The notes under the pieces were generated by a model. The model ran no database searches. It was not told the DNA's origin and worked only from the letters and a program-made list of their open reading frames with translations. The translations under genes and the position numbers were made by a program. From the NCBI RefSeq assembly GCF_900105685.1, contig NZ_LT629781.1, positions 3,224,001 through 3,288,000 of the forward strand: a DNA stretch of 64,000 nucleotides, in the 5' to 3' direction. Below are positions 31,893 through 42,449 of this stretch, piece after piece. The stretch's first letter is position 1, and each line of letters begins with the position of its first letter. The DNA comes from Verrucomicrobium sp. GAS474. GTDB lineage: Bacteria > Verrucomicrobiota > Verrucomicrobiia > Methylacidiphilales > GAS474.

Positions 31893-34121
31893 ATGGTTTC
31901 TTCCCTCGGGCAGCAGGCGGTTAAGGGTGGCGTTGGCAATCAGGGTATCGAGAAGGATCGGACGGATCGGAACGGGAACAAGAACGGCTTCGCCAAGCTT
32001 TCCCTCGGGAAAAAAATCTTCTTCGGGTTTTCCCTCCTCCTCGTCCCCCTCGTCGGGCTCGGCCTTTTCATGCTCCACAGCCTGAAGTCGATCCAGGACG
32101 CCACCGTCGACCTCCGCTCGGAGAACCTCCCCGCCATCGAGGTCTCCAAGCGCCTCGGCAAGGCCTCCGCCGACCTCCTCAACGCCGCCACCCGGCTCAG
32201 CCTGACCCTCGATCCCGTCGACAGCGCCGCGACCCTCGCGGCGCTCGACGCCACCGAAAAGGAACTCGCCGCCATCCAGGCCGATCCCGCCCTCGCCTCG
32301 ACTCCCGCCGCCGTCCGCCTCCTCCCTCCCTTCGAGGCCTCGTTCCGCAGCTTCGCCGGGACGGCGGTCGCCCCCGCCGCCGACGCCGCGGCGCCCGATC
32401 CGGCGGCATCTCCAGCTCCCTCCGCCGTTCCCCCCGCGCGGCAGGGCGGCGACTTCGCCGCCCTCGATTCGGGCATCTCGGCGATGCGCGACGCGCGGGA
32501 AACCCTCGACGACACGCAGCAGAACTTCCTCACCCTCCTCGGCAAGATCGCCTCGGCCCAGCGGGACAAGCTCCGCAAGGATCAGGACAGCTCCAACACG
32601 AACACGAAGGTCGCCGCCCGCCTGGAACTGATCGACGCCATCCTCGACAAGACCGCCCACGTCGCCAGCGAGACCAACCGCAACATCGCCCGCCAGGACG
32701 CCGAGGCGATCGCCGCCACGGCGAAGGAATTCGACGACGTCCTCCCGATGATCGACCAGCTCCTCGCCCTCACCCCGCCGGAGCGGGACTGGAAGCCCGC
32801 CGCCGGTTCCTCCGTCGGCCTCGCGCGGAAGGACGACCTCTCCAACGCCCAGTCGCAGGCCCAGGTCTTCCGCTCCTTCCTGCGGAACTTCGTGATCTCG
32901 TGGAAGGTCATGTCGAAGGCCAAGGAGAAGTGCGCCGCCGACCTCGCCTCCCTCCGCACGATCAGCGAGAACATCACCGCCGCCGCCTCCCAGGGCGTCG
33001 ACGAGCGGAGCGGCTCGACGCTGAAGCACATCGGCTCGACGAAGTTCTTCGCTTTCGCCGCGCTCGGCGGGACCCTCCTCCTCGCCCTCCTCATGGGGCA
33101 GGTCGTCACCCGCGTCCTGACCGACTCGGTGAAGGCCGTCATCCTCCAGATCGCCAACACCCTCTCCAGCAAGACCGAGGAGACGCTGAAGACGGCGGAG
33201 CATTTCAACGCCGCCGGGAAGGAAATGGAACGGCAGACCCAGCGCCAGAGCGAGGCCGTCCGCAAGACCGCCTCCTCTCTCAGCCAGATCGCCGCCTCGA
33301 CGAAGGAGACCGCCGTCCGCGCCCGGCAGGCCCGCGACATGTCCCGCGAGACCCGCTCCGCCGCCGAGTCGGGCGAGGAGGCGATGAGGACGATGAATGC
33401 CGCCGCCGAGGAGGTCCGCGCCTCGGGCGAGCACCTCCGCACCGCGATGGGGGAACTCCGCGAATTCAGCAAGGGGATCTCCCAGGCCTTCCGCCAGATC
33501 GACGCCATCGCCCTCCAGACCCGCATCCTTTCCCTCAACGCCTCGGTCGAGGCCGCCCGGGCGGGCCACCACGGGGCGGGCTTCGCCGTCGTCGCCGACG
33601 AGGTGCGGAACCTCTCCCACCGGAGCACGGAAGCCTCCCGCAACTCGGGCAGCAAGGTGGAGCTGGCCCTCCAGAAGGTCGAGGAAGGGGTGAAGACGAG
33701 CGAGGAGGCCCTCCTCCGCATCGAGGCGATCCTGGAGAGCGCGAGCCGCGTCGACGGCCACCTCCGCTCGATCCTCGACCATGCCCGGAACACCGACACC
33801 GTGATGGAGGCGATCGCCGTCGATTCGGCCCAGCAGAGCGAGGGCCTCCAGGTCATCTCCGAAGCGAGCAAGGAGATCGACACGATCACCCAGAACAACG
33901 CCGAGGCCGCCCGCCAGACGGCCTCCGCCGCCAACCACCTCCGGGAACAGGCCGCCGAGGTACGAAAGAACGTCCAGGAACTCGTCGGCATGGTCGAGGA
34001 GACCCACCGGGAACGGCCGCTTCTCCCCGTCAACTCCCCGGCGCAGCCCCCGACGGCTCCGGCCCCTTACCGGAAGGCGTTCCCGAAGCCGCCCTCCCGT
34101 GCCGCGCTGGCCTCGGTTTAG
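31893..34121 (+). CDS. Methyl-accepting chemotaxis protein
   Basis: 742 residues from ATG 31893 ([11 protein letters not shown]); a TTG start at 31812 would add 27 residues and is less likely. One helix at about 40-60 ([22 protein letters not shown]), a long periplasmic sensor region of about 310 residues including an Ala/Pro-rich stretch, a second helix near 385-405 ([22 protein letters not shown]), then a coiled-coil signalling domain whose hairpin tip contains [20 protein letters not shown] and [14 protein letters not shown]. No clear HAMP domain is visible between helix and signalling part. Ends in a Pro-rich tail. No che genes are nearby. Confidence 0.86.
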   Translation: MVSSLGQQAVKGGVGNQGIEKDRTDRNGNKNGFAKLSLGKKIFFGFSLLLVPLVGLGLFMLHSLKSIQDATVDLRSENLPAIEVSKRLGKASADLLNAATRLSLTLDPVDSAATLAALDATEKELAAIQADPALASTPAAVRLLPPFEASFRSFAGTAVAPAADAAAPDPAASPAPSAVPPARQGGDFAALDSGISAMRDARETLDDTQQNFLTLLGKIASAQRDKLRKDQDSSNTNTKVAARLELIDAILDKTAHVASETNRNIARQDAEAIAATAKEFDDVLPMIDQLLALTPPERDWKPAAGSSVGLARKDDLSNAQSQAQVFRSFLRNFVISWKVMSKAKEKCAADLASLRTISENITAAASQGVDERSGSTLKHIGSTKFFAFAALGGTLLLALLMGQVVTRVLTDSVKAVILQIANTLSSKTEETLKTAEHFNAAGKEMERQTQRQSEAVRKTASSLSQIAASTKETAVRARQARDMSRETRSAAESGEEAMRTMNAAAEEVRASGEHLRTAMGELREFSKGISQAFRQIDAIALQTRILSLNASVEAARAGHHGAGFAVVADEVRNLSHRSTEASRNSGSKVELALQKVEEGVKTSEEALLRIEAILESASRVDGHLRSILDHARNTDTVMEAIAVDSAQQSEGLQVISEASKEIDTITQNNAEAARQTASAANHLREQAAEVRKNVQELVGMVEETHRERPLLPVNSPAQPPTAPAPYRKAFPKPPSRAALASV

Positions 34122-34398
34122 GAGGGGGAGCGCGAAGGAGGCGGTGGAGGCGATCCGCACGGGTTAGACGACGCAAGAAGGGCTTCGCCCCTCCTGGACT
34201 TGCCTCCCGGCACTGCAAGTCAGTCTCCCCTGGGGAACGAGTGTCGCTACCGCGACGGCAGTCCCCGTCTGATAGGCCTGAACTGTTCTAGCCGTACCGC
34301 ATTAGGCCGTCCGCTTCGGGTAGAGCGCGTCCGCCAGATCCCTTGTCCGCTTGGGAGGAATCATGCGTCCGAGTGCTGGGGATCTTTCTCGCGCCACG
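34122..34398. other. Non-coding intergenic stretch with several hairpins and a dispersed 33-nt repeat
   Basis: Between the MCP and the ahcY terminator no gene is evident. It holds inverted repeats: GGGC/GCCC near 34180, GACTTGC (34198-34204) with GCAAGTC near 34214-34221, GTCGC/GCGAC near 34243-34255, and AGATCCC (34337-34343) with GGGATCT (34379-34385) enclosing a 33-nt segment repeated at 50119-50151. A structured RNA is possible but not shown. Confidence 0.4.
34344..34376 (-). repeat. Dispersed 33-nt repeat, copy A
   Basis: Read on the minus strand the segment starts GCACTCGGAC and ends AAGCGGACA; 30 of 33 positions equal the plus-strand copy at 50119-50151. It lies inside a flanking AGATCCC/GGGATCT stem. 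Intergenic in both places. Confidence 0.55.
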
Positions 34399-34432
34399 AA
34401 AAAGGCGCGTCCCTTTACGGGACGCGCCTTTT
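34399..34432. terminator. Terminator downstream of ahcY
   Basis: AAAAAGGCGCGTCCC, loop TTTAC, GGGACGCGCCTTTT: 14-bp stem, strong, with an A-tract on one side and T-tract on the other. Confidence 0.92.
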
Positions 34433-34456
34433 CCATCTCTCGATCGATCGCTTGGC

Positions 34457-35761
<1,305 letters not shown>

Positions 35762-35794
35762 AATGGGTGTCCGTGTGTCGGGTTGATTTGAATG

Positions 35795-36976
35795 CTAGAG
35801 ACCGGCCAGCTTCGCGAGGGCCTTGGCCTTGTCGGTCTTCTCCCACGTCAGGGCGTTGAGATCGTCGGTGCGGCCGAAGTGGCCGTAGTTCGTGCTCTTG
35901 CTGTAGACGGGGCGGAGGAGATTGAGCTGCTTCACGATGTTCGCGGGCTTGAAGCTGAAGACCTCGCGGATCGCCTTCTCGATCTTCGCCTCGTCGACCT
36001 TGCCGGTGCCGAAGGTGTCGACCGCGATGGAGATCGGCTCGGGATAGCCGATGGCGTAGGCGAACTGGATCTCGACGCGGTCGGCGAGGCCGGCGGCGAC
36101 GACGTTCTTCGCGACGTAGCGGCCCATGTAGGCGGCGCTGCGGTCGACCTTCGACGGGTCCTTGCCCGAGAAGGCGCCGCCGCCGTGGCGGCCCATGCCG
36201 CCGTAGGTGTCGACGATGATCTTGCGGCCCGTGAGGCCGCTGTCCCCCTCGGGACCGCCGATGACGAAGCGGCCGGTGGGGTTGACGAAGTAGCGGGTCT
36301 TCTTGTCGAGGAGCTTCGCGGGGATCGTCTTCTTGATGATCTCCTCGATCACGTACTTCTCGATCTCCTTGTGCTTCACGCCGTCGGCGTGCTGGGTCGA
36401 GACGACGACCGCGTCGACGCGGACGGGGACGCCGTTCACGTACTGGAGGGAAACCTGGGTCTTGGCGTCGGGGCGGAGCCACTTCACCTTGCCGCTCTTG
36501 CGGAGGTCGGCGAGCTTCCGGCCCAGCTTGTGGGCGTAGACGATCGGGGCGGGCATCAGCTCGGGGGACTCGGTGCAGGCGAAGCCGAACATGAGGCCCT
36601 GGTCGCCCGCGCCCTGCTCGGCGGTTTCCTTGCCTTCGTGCTTCTCGGCGTCGACGCCCTGGGCGATGTCGGCGCTCTGGCGGGTCAGCGCATTGAGGAC
36701 GTGGACCTTGTCGGCGTGGAAGACGTCGTCGTCGTAAGTGTAGCCGATGCCGCGGATCGCCTCGCGGACGATGCTGACGTAGTCGAGGTTCGCCTTCGTG
36801 GTGATCTCCCCGGCGACGACGACGAGGTTGCTCTTCGCGAGGGTCTCGCAGGCGACGCGGCTGTATTTGTCCTGCGCGAGGCAGGCGTCGAGGATGGCGT
36901 CGGAAATGGTGTCACAAACCTTGTCGGGATGCCCTTCGGTCACCGACTCGGACGAGAAGATATACGATTTGCTCAT
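35795..36976 (-). CDS. metK: S-adenosylmethionine synthetase
   Basis: 393 residues; makes SAM from methionine and [22 protein letters not shown] at the N-terminus, the [10 protein letters not shown] signature, [23 protein letters not shown] and the IGYPEPISI segment are all intact. The start at 36976 (MSKSYIF) is chosen over an upstream in-frame codon because it matches the family and leaves room for a promoter. First gene of the metK-ahcY unit. Confidence 0.96.
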   Translation of the reverse strand: MSKSYIFSSESVTEGHPDKVCDTISDAILDACLAQDKYSRVACETLAKSNLVVVAGEITTKANLDYVSIVREAIRGIGYTYDDDVFHADKVHVLNALTRQSADIAQGVDAEKHEGKETAEQGAGDQGLMFGFACTESPELMPAPIVYAHKLGRKLADLRKSGKVKWLRPDAKTQVSLQYVNGVPVRVDAVVVSTQHADGVKHKEIEKYVIEEIIKKTIPAKLLDKKTRYFVNPTGRFVIGGPEGDSGLTGRKIIVDTYGGMGRHGGGAFSGKDPSKVDRSAAYMGRYVAKNVVAAGLADRVEIQFAYAIGYPEPISIAVDTFGTGKVDEAKIEKAIREVFSFKPANIVKQLNLLRPVYSKSTNYGHFGRTDDLNALTWEKTDKAKALAKLAGL

Positions 36977-37019
36977 AGAGATGGGTGAAGACCGTACACC
37001 TTCGCCCCCGCCATGCAAC

Positions 37020-37050
37020 AAAATAAATTGACGCATCCAAATATATCAAT
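37020..37050. promoter_or_regulatory. metK promoter and candidate SahR operator
   Basis: Toward metK: -35 TTGATA (37044-37049 read on minus), 18-bp spacer, -10 TATTTT (37020-37025). Overlapping this is an ATTGA (37027-37031) to TCAAT (37046-37050) dyad, a plausible operator for the divergent ArsR-type regulator. No riboswitch fits in the 86-bp gap. Confidence 0.45.
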
Positions 37051-37062
37051 AACTCTTCGGGA

Positions 37063-38049
37063 ATGGCGATGGCGAAGACCCAATCCCCGAAAACCCGGAC
37101 CGGCAAGTCCCCTTCCCCCGGCGCGAGCCTGAAGGAACTCTGGCCCGTCCTCGGGGACACCAGCCGCCTCCGCCTCCTGGCCCTCCTCCAGCGGGAGGAA
37201 CTCTCCGTCGCCGAGCTCCAGCAGATCCTCCACCTGAGCCAGCCGACGATCTCCAACCACCTCGCCACGCTGCGGAAGACCGCCCTCGTCCATTCCCGCC
37301 GGGAGGGGCAGCGGATCTATTACACCCTCCATCCCGCCCTCTCCGAGGCGACGTCGCAAATCGTCCAGACCGCCCTCCTCATGCTCCAGGAGACCGACGA
37401 GGCCGGGGCCGACGAGGCCGCCCTCCGCGAGGTCCTGGCGAAGCGGCGCGATGCCGCCACCGAATACTTCAACCGCATGGCGGGCCGCCTCGACCGCGCC
37501 CGCTGCCCGGGCCGGAGCTGGGGCGCCGTCGGCCCCCTCCTCTCCCACCTCGTCCCGGAGAAGGTCATCGCCGACCTCGGCGCGGGCGAGGGCTGGCTTT
37601 CCCAGCTCCTCTGCCGCCGGGCGAAGCAGGTCATCGCGATCGACAACTCCCCGAAGATGGTCGAGTACGCCATGGCCGAAGTCCGCGCCAAGGCGATCCC
37701 GAACCTCGAATACCGCCTCGGCGACATCGCCGCGCCGCCGATCGACCCGGAAAGCGTCGACATCGCCATCATGAGCCAGGCCCTCCACCACACGGCGAAC
37801 CCCGCCGAGGCGATCCGGGCCGCCGCCCGCATCCTGAAGCCGGGCGGCCTCTTCCTGATCCTCGACCTCAGCCAGCACCACTTCGACGAGGCGCGGGAGC
37901 TCTACGGCGACTACTGGCTCGGCTTCAACGAGACCGACCTCCGCATCTGGCTGAAGAAGGCCGGGTTCAACGACATCGCCGTCCAGGTCCTCGATCCCGA
38001 TCCCGATCCGCCCGGCCTCCGCCCCCTCCTCGCCTCGGCGCGGAAGTAG
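37063..38049 (+). CDS. SahR-like ArsR regulator fused to a SAM-dependent methyltransferase domain
   Basis: 328 residues. Winged-helix ArsR domain at about 25-95 (DTSRLRLLALLQREELSVAELQQILHLSQPTISNHLATL), then a class I methyltransferase fold (VIADLGAGEGWLSQLL, AIDNSPKMVEYA, DIAIMSQALHH, LKPGGLFLILDLS). This is the architecture of SahR, which controls SAM-cycle genes in Proteobacteria by sensing S-adenosylhomocysteine. Here it is divergent from metK-ahcY, the expected target operon. The second codon Met (37069) is an alternative start. Confidence 0.85.
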   Translation: MAMAKTQSPKTRTGKSPSPGASLKELWPVLGDTSRLRLLALLQREELSVAELQQILHLSQPTISNHLATLRKTALVHSRREGQRIYYTLHPALSEATSQIVQTALLMLQETDEAGADEAALREVLAKRRDAATEYFNRMAGRLDRARCPGRSWGAVGPLLSHLVPEKVIADLGAGEGWLSQLLCRRAKQVIAIDNSPKMVEYAMAEVRAKAIPNLEYRLGDIAAPPIDPESVDIAIMSQALHHTANPAEAIRAAARILKPGGLFLILDLSQHHFDEARELYGDYWLGFNETDLRIWLKKAGFNDIAVQVLDPDPDPPGLRPLLASARK

Positions 38050-38104
38050 GAGACGGTCTTTTCTTCTCGATTTCACGGGACCGTGAAATAACGTTCCCCG
38101 AACC

Positions 38105-39310
38105 ATGCTCGGCGCCTCCACCGTCTCCCCTCCCAGCCCGAAGCCCGATTGGCTCCCCTGGTCCCACGTCCCGTGGCGGAGCCGCCTCCTCCGGTTCCTC
38201 GTCTTCGAGGTCTGGTCGGGCCTCGTCCGCCGCCTCCACCGCGCTCCCGACGTCTACCGCGCCCAGCGGATCACCGCCCCCTGGCCGGGAAACCGGCCCC
38301 CGGAGGCGACCGGGAGCCTCCTCGACGCCTTCCGCTTCTACAACCGCCACTGGACCACCGTCGACCACGCCCAGGACGAGTACGTCTACGACGTGACCGC
38401 GTCCGGCCGGGGCTCCCGCCCCCTGCGGATCGACCCCGTCGGCGGCTGGGTGATCCTTCCCGGCTACGGCGTCATCCGGGAATCGGTGCCGAACGGCTAT
38501 TGCCTCGGCGTCCCCGGCCTCCGCTCCTACCTCCGCCAGGCCCCGGACCCCGTCCTCCCCGAGATCGTCCTCCTCACCGATCCCTTCGACACCAACCACG
38601 GCCATTTCCTCAACGACATCCTCGGCCGCCTCGCCCTCTTCGAGCGCCGGGGCGTCTCCCGCGCGATCCCCGTCGTGATCAGCGCGCGGCTGGCGAATCA
38701 TCCGCTGTGGCGGGAGTGCCTAGCCAACGGTTCCCCCGCCCTGCGGGACCGGAAATGGATCGTCATGGACAGCGAGACCCCGATCGACGCGGGCCGCGTC
38801 ATCTTCGGCAAATCGGCGGTGAACGACCGGGAGACCGGCGAGGGAGTGCTCCGCCTCATCGGCTGCTGCCCGCCGCCTCCCGCCGGGCCGGGCCAGGCGA
38901 TCTTCCTGACGCGGCGCAACCGGCGCTCCTTCTCCAACCTCGCCGAGATCGAGGCAGCGGCCGAGGCGGCGGGGCTCCGCGTCGTCGATCCCGGAACCCT
39001 CTCCTTCAAGGCGCAGATGGAACTCTTCGCCGACGCCTCGGTGATCGTCGGCCCCCACGGTTCCGCGTTCGACAACACCCTCTTCCGCCAGGGCGCCCCC
39101 CTCCGGCTGCTGGAGATCTTCCCGCCCGGCTTCGCCCCGCCCTACCACTGCTGGCAGGCGGCGGCCTTCGGCTACACCTACCGGAGCCTCCATGTGAATG
39201 GCGCGAGGAAGGAAAAGGAAGAGGCCGGAGCCGCCGAGGCCTCCGATTTCTATCTCAGCGCCGACGACTTCGCCGCCGCCCTCCGGGCCTTCCTCTCGGA
39301 AACGAAGTAG
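38105..39310 (+). CDS. GT61-family glycosyltransferase
   Basis: 401 residues. NHGHFLNDILGRLALF and later FLTRRNRRSFSNLAEIEAAAEAAGLRVV plus ELFADASVIVGPHGSAFDNTLF give the DUF563/GT61 pattern known from capsule-associated bacterial and plant enzymes. No membrane helix. It sits alone on the plus strand between the SahR-like gene and a convergent lycopene cyclase, so neither donor nor acceptor is suggested by context. Confidence 0.78.
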   Translation: MLGASTVSPPSPKPDWLPWSHVPWRSRLLRFLVFEVWSGLVRRLHRAPDVYRAQRITAPWPGNRPPEATGSLLDAFRFYNRHWTTVDHAQDEYVYDVTASGRGSRPLRIDPVGGWVILPGYGVIRESVPNGYCLGVPGLRSYLRQAPDPVLPEIVLLTDPFDTNHGHFLNDILGRLALFERRGVSRAIPVVISARLANHPLWRECLANGSPALRDRKWIVMDSETPIDAGRVIFGKSAVNDRETGEGVLRLIGCCPPPPAGPGQAIFLTRRNRRSFSNLAEIEAAAEAAGLRVVDPGTLSFKAQMELFADASVIVGPHGSAFDNTLFRQGAPLRLLEIFPPGFAPPYHCWQAAAFGYTYRSLHVNGARKEKEEAGAAEASDFYLSADDFAAALRAFLSETK

Positions 39311-39321
39311 GACGCCCCGCC

Positions 39322-40062
39322 TCACCGCCCTGCGGCGGGAAGGAGCATCACAAAGCTCTGCGCCACCAGCCACGAGGTCACGTAGAAGAACGCCGCCTCC
39401 TCCCAAGGCAGGATGCCGCCGAGGCGGACCCCGGTGATTTGCTTCGGATCGAAGAACCAGATCCCCGAGCGGACAGCGACCAGGTCAGCCACCGTGTAAT
39501 AGGTCCCCCACAGCGCCCCGGCGCAGGCGATCACCGGCAGTTGGTGGAAGAGGAGCGCGGGGGCGATCGCCCATTGGAACGCGATCACGGGGAGGAACCA
39601 GGAGAAGAGATGCCAGGCATACCCCCAACGCGGGGAGCGGGGCTTCTCCCGCCACCAGTGCAGGACGGCGGCCCACCCCGCCAGGATCGCCAGGACGCCC
39701 AGCCCGTTGAGCGGCGAGAGCGGCGTCGCCTCCCCCGTCCGCCAGCCGGGCCGCAGGAAGAACAGGAGCGCGACCGTCCCGACGACGTTGACGCTCTGCC
39801 ACAGGAAAAAGAGATACTCCTCCCACGGCAGCCATCCGATTCGGCGGCCCGTCCGATGGGGGGTGAACCCCCAGATGCCCTGCTGGACCGCCCAGTTGTC
39901 CCACGGCGAGGCGAAGAGGAAGACGAGGAGGCAGACGATCGCCGCCGCGACCAGGTTGAGCCCGAAAAAGGAAAGCCCGCCCTCCCAGTGCCGCCCCAGC
40001 AGAAAGGCGAGGAGGAGCGTCGGCGGCAGGTTGAAACGGGCGTGGAATCCCAGATAAGTCAC
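39322..40062 (-). CDS. Membrane lycopene beta-cyclase (CarR/CrtYcd fused type)
   Basis: 246 residues, about seven membrane helices. The PWEEYLFF and PWEEAAFFYVTS motifs, one in each half, are typical of lycopene cyclases of the CrtYc-CrtYd/CarR type, here both halves in one chain. Start taken at GTG 40062, which is preceded by a GGGAGG ribosome-binding site; upstream sequence in frame is not family-like. Makes beta-ionone rings in carotenoids. No other carotenoid gene is in the window. 38 bp downstream of the ACT gene. Confidence 0.78.
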   Translation of the reverse strand: MTYLGFHARFNLPPTLLLAFLLGRHWEGGLSFFGLNLVAAAIVCLLVFLFASPWDNWAVQQGIWGFTPHRTGRRIGWLPWEEYLFFLWQSVNVVGTVALLFFLRPGWRTGEATPLSPLNGLGVLAILAGWAAVLHWWREKPRSPRWGYAWHLFSWFLPVIAFQWAIAPALLFHQLPVIACAGALWGTYYTVADLVAVRSGIWFFDPKQITGVRLGGILPWEEAAFFYVTSWLVAQSFVMLLPAAGR

Positions 40063-40100
40063 ACCGCTCCCCCCTCCCGGCCCGTAAGCAAAAACCAGCC

Positions 40101-40562
40101 TTAGCGGCTGATGTCGCGCTGCGAGAGGATCTTGAAGTGGTTCTGGGTCAGCACCCCGATCGCCACGTCCTCGTCGTCGACGTGGACGGCGAGGGCCGCC
40201 TTGCCGCGCGGGCGGGTCAGGAAGGAGTAGCTGAAGAAGATGTTGCACTCGGCCTGCAGCAGGGCGCTGAGGACGCTGCCGAGGTCCTCGGAGCTGCTCG
40301 GCAACTCGATGACGACGAGGGTCGACTCGGTGAAGGAGACGGTGTGCTCGAGGAAGATCGACCGCGCCCGGGAGGGATCGTCGACGACGAGGCGGACGAT
40401 CGAGGCGTCGACGCTGTCGAGGATCGTCAGGGCGACGATGTGGACGTGGTTTTCGCCGAGGAGCTTCACGAGGTCGAGGAGACGCCCCGCCTTGTTTTCC
40501 ATGAAGACGGAGAACTGCTTGATGCGGCTTTCCCGCAGATCGTTTTCGGTTTCGATAGACAC
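40101..40562 (-). CDS. Tandem ACT-domain protein
   Basis: 153 residues composed of two ACT-like modules: KQFSVFMENKAGRLLDLVKLLGENHVHIVALTILDS and SEDLGSVLSALLQAECNIFFSYSFL, with a VTESTLVV-type strand between. Stand-alone ACT proteins of this kind bind amino acids and are usually regulators. It is co-directional with the lycopene cyclase downstream and divergent from the GT39 gene. The ligand is not known. Confidence 0.75.
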   Translation of the reverse strand: MSIETENDLRESRIKQFSVFMENKAGRLLDLVKLLGENHVHIVALTILDSVDASIVRLVVDDPSRARSIFLEHTVSFTESTLVVIELPSSSEDLGSVLSALLQAECNIFFSYSFLTRPRGKAALAVHVDDEDVAIGVLTQNHFKILSQRDISR

Positions 40563-40649
40563 AGCCCTCTATTGAACGAGGAGGGAGGCGGCCTGTCACG
40601 TCTTGTTTTTCCCTTTCCCCCTCCCGCACCGGGGCCTAAAAGTATCGGG

Positions 40650-42449
40650 ATGCCCCTTTTTCGCAGTCCGCGCCTCCCGGAATTCTCGACCCGCGCGCAG
40701 ATCGCCCTCCTCCTCGGCGTCGCCGTCCTCCTCTTCTGCGGCAGCTTCGGCCTCCCCCTGATCGACCGGGACGAGCCCCGCTTCGCCCAGGCGACCCGGG
40801 AGATGATGGAACGCCACGACTGGATCGTCCCGACCTTCAACGGCGAGTACCGCTTCGACAAGCCCCCCCTCACCTACTGGACGATGGCGGTCTTCTACGC
40901 CCTCGGCGGGATCAACGAGCTGACCGCCCGCCTCCACTCGATCGTCAGCACCGTCGCCCTCGGCTTCGTCGTCTGGGGGATGGGGCGGAAGTGGTTCTCG
41001 GCGGGGGCCGGATTCGCGGCGGCGTTCTCCCTCCTCACCTCGCTCCAGATCCTCCTCCATGGCCGCCTCTCCGTCGCCGACATGCCGATGGTCCTCGCCG
41101 TCACCGTCGCCCAGTGGGCGCTCTTCGACCTCCTGACCGACGACTCCGCCGAAGGAGACAAGAAACGCCGGGGCCGCCTCCTCACTCTCTACTTCGCCCT
41201 CGCCGCCGGGTTCCTCGCGAAGGGGCCGATCACCCTCGCCGTCCCGGTCGTCACCATGCTCCTCTTCCGCTTCGTCTTCTGGCGACGGCAGGAGGCATGG
41301 GGACGGCTGAAGATCGGGCAGGGACTCCTCCTCGTCCTCCTCGTCATCGGCCTCTGGGGCATCCCCGGCCTGATCAAGACCCACGGCCTCTGGTGGAGCG
41401 TCGGGATGGAAAAGCACGTCGTCGAGCGCGGCCTGGAGCCGCTCAACAGCCGCGCCTACTTCGCCCCCTACTACCTCTGCACCGCCTTCCTCAGCTTCTT
41501 CCCCTGGGCCGCCCTCTTCGGCTACGTCATCGTCCTCCTCCAGCGGAACTGGAACCGGCAGAACGCCTTCCTCTTCTCGTGGCTCGTCGCCCCCTACCTC
41601 ATCTTCGCGGGCTACGCCACCCAGCTCCCCCACTACATCCTTCCGGCGATGCCTGCCTTCTTCCTCCTGCTGGGGCAGGCCCCCGGCCTCGCCGCGCCGC
41701 TGCCCCGCTGGCCCCGGATCGTCGCGTGGACGGTCTGCGGACTCTATGCGGCCCTCTTCCTCTTCCTCCACTTCGTCGTCCTCGCCGCGCCGTGGGTCCA
41801 GCCCTACCTGCCGCTCCGGGAAGCCCTCATCGGCCTCTCCATCGTCCTCGCGGGAGGCATCACGCTGATCTACGTCTACGAGACCGACCGTCTCCGCCAC
41901 GCCGTATGGGCCGTCATCCTGATCGGCCTCGGCTTCTTCCTCATCGGCGTCGGCTTCCGCCCCCTCCTCCCCGCTCTCCGCATCGCCCAGATCGAGGCCG
42001 ACTTCGCCGCCCGGACCGGCAAGCATCCCCGACTCGTCGCGCAAGGCTTCGCCGAGGGAAGCCTCGTCTTCTACACCGGCAGGCATTGGGACTTCGTCCC
42101 GACGCCCGACGACGTGAACAAGATTGTCGCCGCCGCCGACGCGGAACATCCCATCCTCGCCGTCACCCTCGAAAACGAAATCCACATCGACACGGCGCTG
42201 AAGCATTTCTTCCAAGGCTTGGGCCACGGCACGAAACCGTCCAGCGAAGCGCAGGACCTGAAGAAAAAGATCGAGGAGCAGGCTCTCTACGTTGAAGGCG
42301 TCCACCCCGGCATTGTGTTCACCGGCACCGCGCCTACCGGCCCCAATGGAGAAGTCTATACCTATAAATTCAACGAGTACGAAACCGTCTCCGGCATCAA
42401 CTTCGCCCGGGCGAGCTGGGTGAAGCTCCGCGTCATCGTCCGGCCATGA
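40650..42449 (+). CDS. GT39-family (ArnT/PMT-like) membrane glycosyltransferase
   Basis: 599 residues. About 12 membrane helices, with IDRDEPRFAQATREMMERHDWIVPTFNGEYRFDKPPLTYW near the N-terminus: the DEPR and KPPL..YW motifs are those of ArnT and related enzymes that transfer sugars from polyprenyl phosphates in the periplasm. The C-terminal 150 residues are soluble. Start at ATG 40650. The stop codon overlaps the ATG of the serine hydrolase gene by 4 bp (ATGA). Confidence 0.85.
   Translation: MPLFRSPRLPEFSTRAQIALLLGVAVLLFCGSFGLPLIDRDEPRFAQATREMMERHDWIVPTFNGEYRFDKPPLTYWTMAVFYALGGINELTARLHSIVSTVALGFVVWGMGRKWFSAGAGFAAAFSLLTSLQILLHGRLSVADMPMVLAVTVAQWALFDLLTDDSAEGDKKRRGRLLTLYFALAAGFLAKGPITLAVPVVTMLLFRFVFWRRQEAWGRLKIGQGLLLVLLVIGLWGIPGLIKTHGLWWSVGMEKHVVERGLEPLNSRAYFAPYYLCTAFLSFFPWAALFGYVIVLLQRNWNRQNAFLFSWLVAPYLIFAGYATQLPHYILPAMPAFFLLLGQAPGLAAPLPRWPRIVAWTVCGLYAALFLFLHFVVLAAPWVQPYLPLREALIGLSIVLAGGITLIYVYETDRLRHAVWAVILIGLGFFLIGVGFRPLLPALRIAQIEADFAARTGKHPRLVAQGFAEGSLVFYTGRHWDFVPTPDDVNKIVAAADAEHPILAVTLENEIHIDTALKHFFQGLGHGTKPSSEAQDLKKKIEEQALYVEGVHPGIVFTGTAPTGPNGEVYTYKFNEYETVSGINFARASWVKLRVIVRP

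Noticed and set aside
34363-34456. A start codon behind a GGGAGG sequence in the MCP-ahcY gap
   Set aside because: The reading frame runs through a strong terminator hairpin and into the ahcY end with no family-like content; the SD belongs to a repeated segment.
36977-37062. A SAM or SAH riboswitch ahead of metK-ahcY
   Set aside because: The gap is too short and shows no conserved riboswitch core; a SahR-like protein is present instead.
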